Source of the DNA: UBA1952 sp965246905
GTDB taxonomy: Bacteria; Bacteroidota; Bacteroidia; Chitinophagales; Chitinophagaceae
DNA length: 64,000 bases
Direction of reading: 5' to 3'
Assembly: GCA_965246905.1 (NCBI GenBank)
Contig: CBDFFZ010000011.1
Coordinates: 71,388-135,387, forward strand
Shown: positions 36,650 through 44,993 of the stretch, one piece after another
Position numbering within the stretch: the stretch's first letter is position 1
Layout of the letters: each line of letters begins with the position of its first letter
The notes under the pieces: model-generated
The model's database searches: none
What the model was told of the DNA's origin: nothing
The model's input: the letters and a program-made list of their open reading frames with translations, nothing else
Program-made: the position numbers and the translations under genes

Positions 36650-38251
36650 TTATTTGTTTATGTTACTAATTATTTGTTCACAAGTTTCCATAATTATTTT
36701 TAGGTCGCATCGGAAGAATTCTCTTCTTGAAGTTAGTCTGTAACGCTCTAATTCTTTATGAATTTGTTTTTCTGCTTCGATACAATCTTTAGTGTGGTAG
36801 CTGTTTATAATAAAGAATTTATCTGCGGAACTTGTATTTGAAAGTTCCTTACTACGCTGTTCCGAGCTTCTTCTTGTTAATCCAATTTTAAATATATTCT
36901 CTTCGTGTATAGGCTGCCTCATTATATAGATGTAACCTGAATTCTCATTGTTGAAAAGTTCCACTTGTTCAACCTTAGTAATGCCCCTGGGTGTTGTATA
37001 GTAAATGTCATTTCTTTCTACCCAAGTTTTTCCAATTATTTTGTTTCCTGCTTTATCAAAGCCTTCTTCATTTACTTCCAATCTTTTCCAATATCCAGAT
37101 TTTTCGATTTTAAAACTCTCATCATCAAGCTGATTGTTCTTGATGATGGCTAATTCACTTGATTCAAGGTAATATAATGGTTTGGCATATACTTTATATT
37201 CGGTTGGAACAGAAGCAAATTCTTTTTTAGAAACAGGACTATTAATAATCGATTTTAATTTTGTTTCATAAGTTACATCCACGATCCTTTTCTCTTTTTC
37301 AAAAACATAATATGGAAGTGCTAAACAGTATTTTGCAAAATCAAAAATCGCATCGTAACTGCTCAACTGTTTTAAATGATTTTCGTAACGCTCTTTTATT
37401 TTCTCTTTGGTGAATTTGTCTTGACTCGGGAACATTGCATAAAAATCATCAGAAAACATTGTAAAGCTTATGTTTTCATCTCGTGCCACAAATCGAATAT
37501 CTATGCTTCTGTTTTTTAGATCAAATAGAGTCGCAATGTTATGAGCCCATAAATCGTCTCTCTCCTTATAATTTACTACTCTGGGTTCCCCAGTATTTTC
37601 AAGTATCATACCAAGAGCTTTTTTAGATGGACTCAGTGATTGCGCCATTGAACTTCTTGTATGCTCTTTGAAATAGTTTTCAGCCTCTTGCTTATCGTAA
37701 GATTCACCTGCTTGCATTAATACTGATACTTCATTTCCTTGTCGAACGAGTGATAGTCCTCCGATAACAAAGGTCTTACCATTATTCGAAAAATTGATTT
37801 CATCAAAGCCTGTAGTAAATGAAAAATGATAAATTACATTCTCAGGAATATTATCGTAAAAGTCAATTTTGTCTAATTCAAAATCTTTGCTCGTCACAAA
37901 ATCCAAAAAATCAAATAACGAAATTCCGTATGACTCTTCGTCTGAATGTAACTGTATTATAGAATTATGATGATTAAAAACAAAAAATGGCTCTAAGGCA
38001 TTAAACGAGGTTGGAAATGACTTTGGTCCGAATTGTAGAAATCTACTTGCGAACTCCATTAAATAGTATCGCAAGGTATTTTCGTTTGTTCTGTCTAAAC
38101 CGTTGTTAAGTTGAATATGTACAATTTCTCGCCCTGTGTCAAATTGTTTTTTCAGCTTTTTCCAAAGCTTGGGATTTGTGAATTTTAGTTTCTCGATGTC
38201 AAAATCTTTGTCGAACAGACAAATCTTTGAAAACGCTTGTTTTGGTCTCAT
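36650..38251 (-). CDS. GIY-YIG (T5orf172-type) nuclease-domain protein
   Basis: The 533-residue protein has a C-terminal domain from about residue 435: GYIYIMRQPIHEENIFKIGL, then TRRSSEQRSKEL and EAEKQIHKELERYRLTSRRE. This matches the GIY-YIG/Mug113 domain. The N-terminal 430 residues are unrecognised; they contain FFVFNHHNSIIQLHSDEESY and a long helical middle. Such proteins occur in phage, mobile and defence settings; no partner gene is evident. It is A+T-rich like its neighbours. Confidence 0.65.
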   Translation of the reverse strand: MRPKQAFSKICLFDKDFDIEKLKFTNPKLWKKLKKQFDTGREIVHIQLNNGLDRTNENTLRYYLMEFASRFLQFGPKSFPTSFNALEPFFVFNHHNSIIQLHSDEESYGISLFDFLDFVTSKDFELDKIDFYDNIPENVIYHFSFTTGFDEINFSNNGKTFVIGGLSLVRQGNEVSVLMQAGESYDKQEAENYFKEHTRSSMAQSLSPSKKALGMILENTGEPRVVNYKERDDLWAHNIATLFDLKNRSIDIRFVARDENISFTMFSDDFYAMFPSQDKFTKEKIKERYENHLKQLSSYDAIFDFAKYCLALPYYVFEKEKRIVDVTYETKLKSIINSPVSKKEFASVPTEYKVYAKPLYYLESSELAIIKNNQLDDESFKIEKSGYWKRLEVNEEGFDKAGNKIIGKTWVERNDIYYTTPRGITKVEQVELFNNENSGYIYIMRQPIHEENIFKIGLTRRSSEQRSKELSNTSSADKFFIINSYHTKDCIEAEKQIHKELERYRLTSRREFFRCDLKIIMETCEQIISNINK

Positions 38252-38574
38252 TTAATTGTGAAGTTTATTTGCAACGTTTGTCATATTGCACACAATTCGT
38301 AAAGACGCGCAATATAAACAATATTCTCAACCCTCTTTAAAAATCGTAATTATTTGATAAACAAGCGCTCACGGAAATAAAATTTTATCTTTCCCTATTT
38401 CGCATTCTGAATATTCTTTATCTCCATCGCACCATTATTATCTAAAATACGCAATTAATCTGCCTCCCTCCGCTGCCCCAGCATCCCAAAAACAACCTAC
38501 AAACACCTTTTGCGAGGATACATCCCCCGCAATCCACCCTACAACCTCCGGCAACCATCCCCCAACCTCCGCAA

Positions 38575-38598
38575 CCCAAATCCCATCCCCCGAAACCC
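38575..38598 (-). other. G-quadruplex-capable motif in a C-rich stretch
   Basis: The minus strand reads GGG-TTTC-GGGGG-AT-GGG-ATTT-GGG, four G-runs within canonical loop limits. It sits in a strand-asymmetric, C-rich stretch (about 38460-38620) of degenerate ACCTCCG/CAACC units. I support no gene in the 38252-38719 gap; the Gly/Trp-rich open frames there reflect the composition. Confidence 0.45.
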
Positions 38599-38719
38599 AC
38601 GATCCGCCTTCCGTAGGCCATTTTCCGTCTTCTGTTAAGTAATCTCTGGTAACGATATAGTTTAGTGTACCTATTAAAATTACGATATATGGATTTGAGA
38701 AATAGTGAAAAGGCACGGT

Positions 38720-39265
38720 TCAATTGGCAGTCTGTTTTTGGGGCAAATTTTGGTGTTGTTGACGTTGCACTGATTTCTCTATTGTGCTTAGTCTTGTTTG
38801 CGTTGCTGTGTTTATCGCTTGCTGTTCTGTGGAAATATCTTGCTTAATGAGTGGCGCGATGGCGGCAAGAGCGGCTACACCCGCCACTACGAGCGTAAGT
38901 ATAGAAAGCCATTTTTGGGCTCTGTTATTGTTTTCAGTCGCCACTTGCCTGCGATACTCATAGAGGTAGTTAAGGCCTTTCGGCGTTGGTAATACTAACA
39001 TTTCATAGTCGGATGATATAAATTGAGTGTCCGACCAATGATCTGCATACACGTTAGGGGCTACAATTAATCCTTCTTGATCTAAGAAGGATAGAAACCC
39101 CATGATCGCCAAGCGTTTATCTTGTACTTCATTCTTATCATTAAGATCTTTGGGGGCAAAGTGCTGCTTCAAAAATTCATTCATAAACACCGCTTCCCCT
39201 ATGTCCCCCTTAGCGTCCATATATTCCAATAGTTGGGCAATCTTATTAGGTTTAGCTTTACTCAT
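38720..39265 (-). CDS. small protein with one membrane segment, unknown
   Basis: I prefer the ATG at 39265 (MSKAKPNKIAQLLEYMDAKG), giving 181 residues; an in-frame start at 39310 is possible. The N-terminal half is soluble and winged-helix-like (AIMGFLSFLDQEGLIV). It is followed by LPTPKGLNYLYEYRRQVATE, a single membrane span SILTLVVAGVAALAAIAPLI and a Gln-rich tail. Function unknown. Confidence 0.6.
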   Translation of the reverse strand: MSKAKPNKIAQLLEYMDAKGDIGEAVFMNEFLKQHFAPKDLNDKNEVQDKRLAIMGFLSFLDQEGLIVAPNVYADHWSDTQFISSDYEMLVLPTPKGLNYLYEYRRQVATENNNRAQKWLSILTLVVAGVAALAAIAPLIKQDISTEQQAINTATQTRLSTIEKSVQRQQHQNLPQKQTAN

Positions 39266-39303
39266 AGTTACATTAGTTTGTGGTAAAACAAATGTAATAA
39301 AGA

Positions 39304-39331
39304 AAGCCACCTCTCACAGGGTGGCTTTTTC
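39304..39331. terminator. bidirectional terminator
   Basis: AAGCCACC (39305-39312) pairs with GGTGGCTT (39321-39328); T-rich tracts follow on both strands. It lies directly after the lipoprotein gene (minus strand). Confidence 0.65.
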
Positions 39332-39332
39332 T

Positions 39333-39593
39333 TTAGAATACTGGCATTGATAAGCTAAGTTTTCCATCGGTATATTGGATGCAATAATACCAACGTTCGC
39401 GGCACCATAGCGGCCTATGTTTTCTTACACTATATGTGCATGAGAGCGTGTTGCAGTCTAGTTGGTAGCAGTCCATTGGCTTGCCGATCTGCCTCTTCAC
39501 TTGCTTCATAGTCATGCCGTTTTTAAGCCTACCGGCTTTCTTTACCGTGCTGCATCCGACTAGCACTAATAAGATGATGGGCACATAGCGCAT
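39333..39593 (-). CDS. small lipoprotein, SmpA/BamE-like
   Basis: The 86-residue protein has a lipoprotein signal (IILLVLVGC, Cys 14) and then GRLKNGMTMKQVKRQIGKP, which matches the start of the SmpA/OmlA (BamE) fold, followed by four Cys and CIQYTDGKLS. It is short for a full BamE. Its ATG overlaps the stop of the upstream 49-codon gene as TAATG, so translation is coupled. Confidence 0.6.
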   Translation of the reverse strand: MRYVPIILLVLVGCSTVKKAGRLKNGMTMKQVKRQIGKPMDCYQLDCNTLSCTYSVRKHRPLWCRERWYYCIQYTDGKLSLSMPVF

Positions 39594-39742
39594 TACCGCC
39601 CTTTATTCTTTGCGGTAGGACTGGAACCCTTAGCCATCTTCTTTAGTGCTTCATCAAACTGTACAGGCTTGCCATTATCGTATTTGGCTACGAGCTGCGC
39701 ATCTGTGAGGGGCTTCTTGACCTCTTTTCCGCTATTTGTCAT
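39593..39742 (-). CDS. 49-aa hypothetical protein coupled to the lipoprotein gene
   Basis: ATG at 39742 to TAA at 39595-39593 encodes a basic 49-residue protein with KKPLTDAQLVAKYDNGKPVQ and a Lys-rich end. CCTTTAAAGG precedes the start. The stop and the next ATG overlap by one base. I do not recognise it; the coupling supports it being real. Confidence 0.5.
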   Translation of the reverse strand: MTNSGKEVKKPLTDAQLVAKYDNGKPVQFDEALKKMAKGSSPTAKNKGR

Positions 39743-39982
39743 CCTTTAAAGGTATGCTATAAAATAAATCAGCCACTACTACGAGATACAACTCACTAAA
39801 TGGTTGAATCAATAATTAACGAATCGTTAACAATTGTTCAAAACCTTTGCTAGATATAGGTTATAGGGTGAGAAGGTAACAATCAAACCCTATTCCCCGA
39901 ATTATTTCGAGGGATTAAACTCTAATTCTCACATCATGCTTAAGTATGTATTACTTTTACATTGAATTAAAATTTTTCAACC

Positions 39983-40540
39983 ATGCAGTCGACGGCAGCA
40001 ATAGATATTCTTCAAAAAAAGCTAAAGGAAATGCAGGTTATAAGAGACGAAAAAGCAAAGGAGCTTGACACAATGGACGAAGAAATAAGGGAATTTAGGG
40101 AGGCTATAAGTATCCTCGTGGAGAGAGCATCAGGGGTAGTTCATCAGCCTTTTCTGGAGGTTAGAAAAAGAGGGGTTACAAATAGAGAAACAATCCAACA
40201 AGCTATTTCTAGGATCATAAGGAATAATAAGCGGTTTATGCACATTAATGAGATAGCAGATATCTTAAGCAAAGAAGAAGGCAGAGAAAATAGTGATGCA
40301 GACTCTCTCTCTCGTGCATTAACATCATACAAGTACCATAATAAAGATAACAACCTAGCAACTGTAACAAAAGGCCTCCGAGCCAACACATTTCATGGGT
40401 TTAAGGAATGGCTGACAGATGCAGGGCAGCCAAAAACAGAGTACATGTATGACACTAGTCAATTTAAATACAGTACCAAAAAAGAAGATGCGACATTAAA
40501 TACAATACTATTTTTAACCAAACCAGCCGATAAACAATGA
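39983..40540 (+). CDS. coiled-coil plus winged-helix-like protein, unknown
   Basis: The 185-residue protein has an N-terminal coiled coil (residues 8-48, DILQKKLKEMQVIRDEKAKE). A helix-turn-helix-like region follows, TIQQAISRIIRNNKRFMHIN then EIADILSKEEG, reminiscent of HARE-HTH modules in nucleic-acid enzymes and regulators. The C-terminus is unrecognised. A terminator follows. Possibly a transcriptional regulator; unsure. Confidence 0.55.
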   Translation: MQSTAAIDILQKKLKEMQVIRDEKAKELDTMDEEIREFREAISILVERASGVVHQPFLEVRKRGVTNRETIQQAISRIIRNNKRFMHINEIADILSKEEGRENSDADSLSRALTSYKYHNKDNNLATVTKGLRANTFHGFKEWLTDAGQPKTEYMYDTSQFKYSTKKEDATLNTILFLTKPADKQ

Positions 40541-40556
40541 AACCGAATTAAAGAAA

Positions 40557-40586
40557 AAGCCTCGGGTTACATCCCCCGAGGCCTTA
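40557..40586 (+). terminator. terminator after the coiled-coil gene
   Basis: GCCTCGGG (40559-40566) pairs with CCCGAGGC (40575-40582), flanked by A-rich and TT sequence, 19 bases after the stop codon. Confidence 0.65.
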
Positions 40587-40689
40587 AACAAAAATGATGA
40601 CAGAGTGCAAACAGGTTTCAGCATACCTAATAAAGCTGGCGCGAAAAATGTCCCCTTGGGTAATCGCGTTTGGGCCTGTTTTTTTAGAC

Positions 40690-40854
40690 TATGTCCTGAG
40701 CCACCTTTAGCCTGCAAGCTTATGAGTGGTAATCGGTGCCGGTGCAGAAAAAGAGAGACCGGCGGTATTGTAATGGGTAGTAAAGTCAGGTCGCAAGCTA
40801 CTTTACTGCCTAAAAACTGGCTGGAAGCTTACATGCTTCCAGCTTTTCCGTTTT
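40690..40854 (+). ncRNA. candidate structured RNA with three hairpins and a terminator
   Basis: Three stems follow one another: GCCGGT...ACCGGC (40738-40763), GGTAGTAAAGT...ACTTTACTGCC (40776-40810) and the perfect GCTGGAAGC-TTACAT-GCTTCCAGC (40820-40843), then TTTTCCGTTTT. No convincing ORF covers them. The 5' end and promoter are not clear; the range is approximate. Family unknown; a MITE relic is an alternative. Confidence 0.4.
40820..40854 (+). terminator. strong intrinsic terminator
   Basis: A 9-bp perfect stem with a 6-base loop followed by TTTTCCGTTTT. No plus-strand protein gene ends nearby, so it may terminate the candidate RNA. Confidence 0.75.
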
Positions 40855-41027
40855 ACAAAGGTAGTGGTTCTTTCCAATAATGCAACATTATGTGAAAGCG
40901 CGGAAGGTTCGCTCATAAATAAATACTCCTTTCGAAGCCTAAATTTATACTGTTTTACGCTTAGATGTTGGGCGCTGCTTGTATGTTGTATATTCGTCAG
41001 CGACGCGCACACGCGCTGTAAAACACT

Positions 41028-41438
41028 ATGGTAAGAATAGCTTTATTCCTTGCAGTTTTGATGTCATCTTCCGAAGCTACACTAGCTCAGGAAATGATTT
41101 TTTTGATGCCTGACAAAGTCCCTAATTGCGCAATGATAAAGCATGGAGTATTTAAAAGTTCCGATTATTCTATTGAGCAATATTACATTGTAGCAAAGCA
41201 GGATACCGTGTTTGAATTTGTCTCTGAGGGGAAATACTATGTGAAGACGAAACGTGAGTTCACCACCGACTGTTCTTACAAATCAACAGTGATTGAGGTG
41301 ACGATCCCCGATTATAATGTCAAGCCTGGAACCATTATACAAGCCGATATTTTAGAGACTGAATGTAATTTCATAAAAATGAAAGTCAAGATGGGTATCA
41401 AAGAAATAATAACAGTCCTAGAAAAGCAGGAAGATTAG
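41028..41438 (+). CDS. secreted hypothetical protein
   Basis: The 136-residue protein has a signal peptide ending at TLAQ (residues 1-21, MVRIALFLAVLMSSSEATLA). The mature part has two Cys (PNCAM and DCSYK), a third in ETECNF, and beta-rich sequence YVKTKREFTTDCSYKSTVIE. No family recognised. It precedes the IS1595-type insertion. Confidence 0.6.
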   Translation: MVRIALFLAVLMSSSEATLAQEMIFLMPDKVPNCAMIKHGVFKSSDYSIEQYYIVAKQDTVFEFVSEGKYYVKTKREFTTDCSYKSTVIEVTIPDYNVKPGTIIQADILETECNFIKMKVKMGIKEIITVLEKQED

Positions 41439-41468
41439 TATAAACTCCATTGGATCACTTTAACATTC

Positions 41469-41485
41469 AAACTGAGACACTACCC
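41469..41485. repeat. 17-bp direct repeat, left copy
   Basis: AAACTGAGACACTACCC here is repeated exactly, in the same orientation, at 44214-44230. The two copies flank 2.7 kb containing the IS1595-type transposase, an interrupted gene and an ankyrin gene. It may be an IS end or an integration repeat. Confidence 0.6.
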
Positions 41486-41542
41486 GATTTAGAGTCATTA
41501 TGAACCATATATGGAACATAATACGCCGTCTAAATGGCATCT

Positions 41543-42517
41543 CTATTCCGCAATTAATTTAGCATAAGGCAGCTTCTTAGAGTTCCTTAAAGAGAAATCA
41601 AACCTATCGTTTACGCTTTCCTTACGATTGTTATAGCGAAACTCGTGCTCATTGCAATAGGCTTGCAGGTGCTTAGGTGATACGTTGTGGTAGATACCGA
41701 TTACCATGCGATCAAACAGGCTGAAAGCGCCCTCAATGGTGTTTGTGTGGATTACCTTATCCTTTACATACTCGCTCTTAGAATGGTTTACCGTGCCGTG
41801 GAAAGCATACTCCCGGCCTACCTCGCTGTAAGGCTTAAAGCTGTCCGTCATGAGTACGGAATCCTTAGCTACACCACCCGATACATACTCCGGTAATTCT
41901 ACGTCCTTCCTCATTACCTGCAAGCGTAATTTGCCCCCGCGCTCTAAGTAGCCTATGATGGCTGTTTTGTTATCTTCCATTTCTATGCGGGCTTCCTTAG
42001 CTGCTGCGATTGCCTTGCGCTTCTTATTGCTCATGTTCACGTTCTTGCCGCCTACGTAGGTTTCATCCACTTCTACTACTACACCCTCACCACCCATTAA
42101 ATCGCTGTCATCAATGCCGAATGCTTCCCGGATGCGGTGCAACATAAACCATGCGCTTTTCTGTGTAATTCCTAAATCGGTTGCGAGCTGGTGGCTGCTG
42201 ATTCCCTTTTTGTGTAAAGAGAAAAGATAGATAGCGATGAACCACTTACGGAGGCCTACGTGCGTACCTTCAAACATGGTGCCTATGGTTACGGTGTAGC
42301 GCTTCTTACAGCCCTTAGCAGCGCACTTGTACATTCCTTTAAACTCACCTTTGGTCTTTAGGATATAGTGATTGTTAGACTTGCAATAGGGGCAGGTAGG
42401 CACACCGTTTTCCCATACTTTGCTTTCAAGATAGGTACGGCAAACTGAATCATCCGTAAATACGGAAAGCATATCAGCAAAGGATTTGAACGGTGTATTG
42501 TTGGCGGTAGTAATCAT
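41543..42517 (-). mobile_element. IS1595-family (ISXO2-like) transposase
   Basis: The 324-residue protein has an N-terminal zinc ribbon (CPYCKSNNHY...KCAAKGCKKRYT), a helix-turn-helix-like KKGISSHQLATDLGITQKSA, and the DDE domain with VVVEVDETYVGGKN, SVLMTDSFKPYSEVG and HTNTIEGAFSLFDRMVIGIY. This is the full IS1595/ISXO2 architecture and appears intact. I could not find convincing terminal inverted repeats in the flanks, so element ends are not set. Confidence 0.9.
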
Positions 42518-42653
42518 CTTTCTTTATTTGCTACACAAATATAAGATTAAAAATTGGTACAACCAAATATATCTTTACCTAATCTCTACCATATGTTGTG
42601 TTGCGGAGTACCGCTTTTCGTCTTCGGGCAGCACCAATTATCATAATAATAAA

Positions 42654-42680
42654 AAAGACCATGCTCTTCGCATGGTCTTT
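42654..42680. terminator. bidirectional terminator
   Basis: AAAGACCATGC-TCTTC-GCATGGTCTTT is a perfect 11-bp hairpin with A and T tracts on both sides, just after the stop of the leftward interrupted gene. Confidence 0.8.
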
Positions 42681-42709
42681 AGTTCTGTTCGGGAAATTAT
42701 ATCATGTTT

Positions 42710-43396
42710 CTATACTGCCGGCGGCGTTGGAGGCTGCTCTGGCGTTGCCGGGTCGTAGATCACATAATCGTTATACCGCGCTTCGTCTTTATCCTCATAG
42801 ATGCTTTTGCCTATGGAGGCCAGCTCGCTCAACTGGGCAAACAGCGCATTGCCGTACTCTACCCGTTGCTGGGTCTGTATATCCCGGGTTTCGGTAGCGG
42901 CTGCTACAGCGTCCATAGCATCGTCAAATTTTTGGGTAAGCTCAGAAAGAACAGCCAGTGTGTCTTTCGTAAGGCCCTCGGTAGCAAGGACTTCCTGCAG
43001 CCTGGCTGCTACACGCGCTACCCGGCGTCCCGTCCGGAAGAGGTCGTCATCTGTTTGATGGGTAAGATCGTCGAAGCCGAAGGTTTTGTACAGGCCGTTG
43101 CCTTTAAACTTCACCTCCGCCATATTACGGATGCCGCGGATGGCAATTTCGAGGGCGCTGCGGCCGACATCTTTAGCTTCCGTAGCGGTGGTGAGCTCAC
43201 CGGCCAGCTCTACATCCGTAGGGAAATCGCTGAACTGCTAACGGGCTTCCCTGAAGCGCTCGATGCGCTGCTTGTCTACCCCGCGGGTTGCAAAGTCGGC
43301 CGCATCGCGGATAATGGAATTGAGCGCTGCATCGGAGCGCTGGACGAGGTTGCCATCGGCCATGTTATAGCTGCGGACTAAGGAATTGACTCCCAT
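42710..43396 (-). pseudogene. unknown gene interrupted by an in-frame TAG
   Basis: The frame from ATG 43396 (MGVNSLVRSYNMADGNLVQR) is open except for a TAG at 43240-43238 after residue 52. It then continues through LAGELTTATEAKDVGRSALE to ATPEQPPTPPAV, 228 codons in all. Re-initiation at the ATG at 43123 would give 137 residues. The helical protein has no known family. A sequencing error, a real nonsense mutation or two overlapping products are all possible. Confidence 0.55.
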
Positions 43397-43585
43397 AAAA
43401 CATTTGTGTGTTTTGGTGTGTGAAAAAAGGAAATTATCTTACTATATCACCCGCAATTACTGTGCCATTTCTTAAGGCGCGGTATTTATTTGTGCTTTAT
43501 TGGATTTTATTTAACAGATTTTATTACAAATGATTGTCAACATAATAATTTTAGTTTATATTATCGGCCCATATTCACTTAAATC

Positions 43586-44104
43586 ATGCTGAATGCCTCC
43601 AACGACCTTATCTTCACCAAAAAGCGCAATGCTATGGTGGATCTAAACGAGGTGATGATTCATGCCAGCCGTAAAGGCGAGGTTGGAGTGCTTAAAGAGC
43701 TGGCTGACCAGCAGGTCGATATAAATACGCGGGATGATAAAGGCTATACGCCCCTGATCATCGCCTGCTATAACCGGCAGGCGGCTGCGGCGGCCTGGTT
43801 GCTGGAAGCAGGGGCGGATGTTGATGCGCAGGACAACGGCGGCAATACCGCACTGATGGGCGCTGCATTTAAGGGATACCCGGAAATTGCAGCCTTACTT
43901 ATCGGGCAGGGCGCCAACCTGGATCTGCAGCACGGGAACGGCGGAACCGCCTTGATGTTTGCCGCGATGTTTGGCCGGAACGATGTGCTCCAATTATTGC
44001 TGAATCATGGCGCTGATAAATACATTGCCGACTCACGGGGGCTTCTGGCCATTGATCTTGCGCAACAGCAGCATAATGAGGCAGGTGTGCTGCTGCTGCA
44101 ATAG
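43586..44104 (+). CDS. ankyrin-repeat protein
   Basis: The 172-residue protein contains about four ankyrin repeats: KGYTPLIIACYNRQAAAAAW, then LLEAGADVDAQDNGGNTALM with GAAFKGYPEIAALLIGQGAN, then TALMFAAMFGRNDVLQLLLN. The N-terminal 35 residues are helical without a signal sequence, so it is cytoplasmic. A start at the internal ATG 43634 is also possible. Ankyrin proteins mediate protein-protein contacts; no partner is evident. Confidence 0.85.
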   Translation: MLNASNDLIFTKKRNAMVDLNEVMIHASRKGEVGVLKELADQQVDINTRDDKGYTPLIIACYNRQAAAAAWLLEAGADVDAQDNGGNTALMGAAFKGYPEIAALLIGQGANLDLQHGNGGTALMFAAMFGRNDVLQLLLNHGADKYIADSRGLLAIDLAQQQHNEAGVLLLQ

Positions 44105-44213
44105 GCATAAGCAGGCCATTTACTGTCTCGATGTATAATAATCTTCTTAGCTTCCGCTATAAGCGCAATTTTCATAGGCTGCGCAAGGATGGTCACCGCA
44201 GTGCCTTTGCCTG

Positions 44214-44230
44214 AAACTGAGACACTACCC
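44214..44230. repeat. 17-bp direct repeat, right copy
   Basis: AAACTGAGACACTACCC, exact copy of 41469-41485 in the same orientation, following the ankyrin gene. Confidence 0.6.
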
Positions 44231-44350
44231 AGAGGTTATGCCAATTGGACCTCTAATATTTGTATCCTGATTCCTCTTCCCCTTTTCGGCTAATGTGCAA
44301 CCGCATTCTATAAGATCATTTTATTGCCGGATTTGTACAGTGGTAACGCC

Positions 44351-44752
44351 CGGCCCCGTAGGGTGCCCAATGTTTGTAGCAACAAGCAGGACAATCATTT
44401 ACAGGCCGTCCCGTAGGGACGAAATGTTTGTGGTTAGCACCATCCAAAGAGCGCCTTCGGTAATGGCCAATCGTAATAGCCCTCAATAAATTGCTTATCA
44501 CCTCGTAATAGCTGGCAACTACAAACATTTCGTCCCTACGGGCAATGGTATTAAATTAAGGGATTTCACCAGCGACTTATCACCCTGTAAGGGACTTGCA
44601 TCCTTCTTTTTCCCAGGTTGCTGGTAGATTCTTACAGAATGACAAGTCGCTGGTGAGCCATGCTATTCTTAACTTAATACCATTGCCCTACGGGATGATT
44701 CCCTAACAGGTGGTGTGTGAATGCTACAAACATCAGGCAAACCTACGGGGCC
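44351..44752. repeat. nested palindromic repeat block
   Basis: Three inverted repeats are combined. The outer arms, around 44351-44379 and 44723-44752, contain CGGCCCCGTAGG and CCTACGGGGCCG. The 22-bp arms 44410-44431 and 44521-44542 are exact inverses containing CCGTAGGGACGAAATGTTTG. A third pair, 44541-44582 and 44649-44695, shares GGGCAATGGTATTAA and ACCAGCGACTT. The block fills most of the 44105-44993 gap; I see no gene there. Confidence 0.7.
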
Positions 44753-44834
44753 GCAAGCCGAATACCATTGCAGATCAATATTCATACACACTATTAACCT
44801 CAACTGAATTTGTGGGTCACGGGTAGCCGAAAAA

Positions 44835-44854
44835 GGGGGAAGGCCAGGATGGGG
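44835..44854. repeat. dispersed repeat, second copy of the metH insert
   Basis: GGGGGAAGGCCAGGATGGGG matches 23945-23964 in 19 of 20 bases. Here it is intergenic, between the palindromic block and the cphA terminator. Confidence 0.65.
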
Positions 44855-44924
44855 ACGCAAAACAAAGCAAAGGTTAGTTGTCCAAATGGTATAATTGTTA
44901 TTAGCTATCAATGCCATTGACATC

Positions 44925-44976
44925 AAAAAAAGAAAAGGACGCGCCCTCAACAATAGCCGCGTCCTTTTCTTTTTTT
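44925..44976. terminator. bidirectional terminator after cphA
   Basis: A 19-bp perfect inverted repeat (44925-44943 and 44958-44976) has GGACGCG/CGCGTCC at its core and A7/T7 outer tracts, 17 bases after the cphA stop. Confidence 0.85.
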
Positions 44977-44993
44977 AATAACCTTCTTCCACA

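Noticed and set aside
38438..38723. Gly/Trp-rich open frames (GGWxxxVGG)
   Set aside because: Two overlapping frames both look repetitive because of the C-rich tract; no start signal.
42704..43381. 225-codon plus-strand frame
   Set aside because: Antisense of the amber-interrupted minus-strand gene, whose two halves form one coherent protein.
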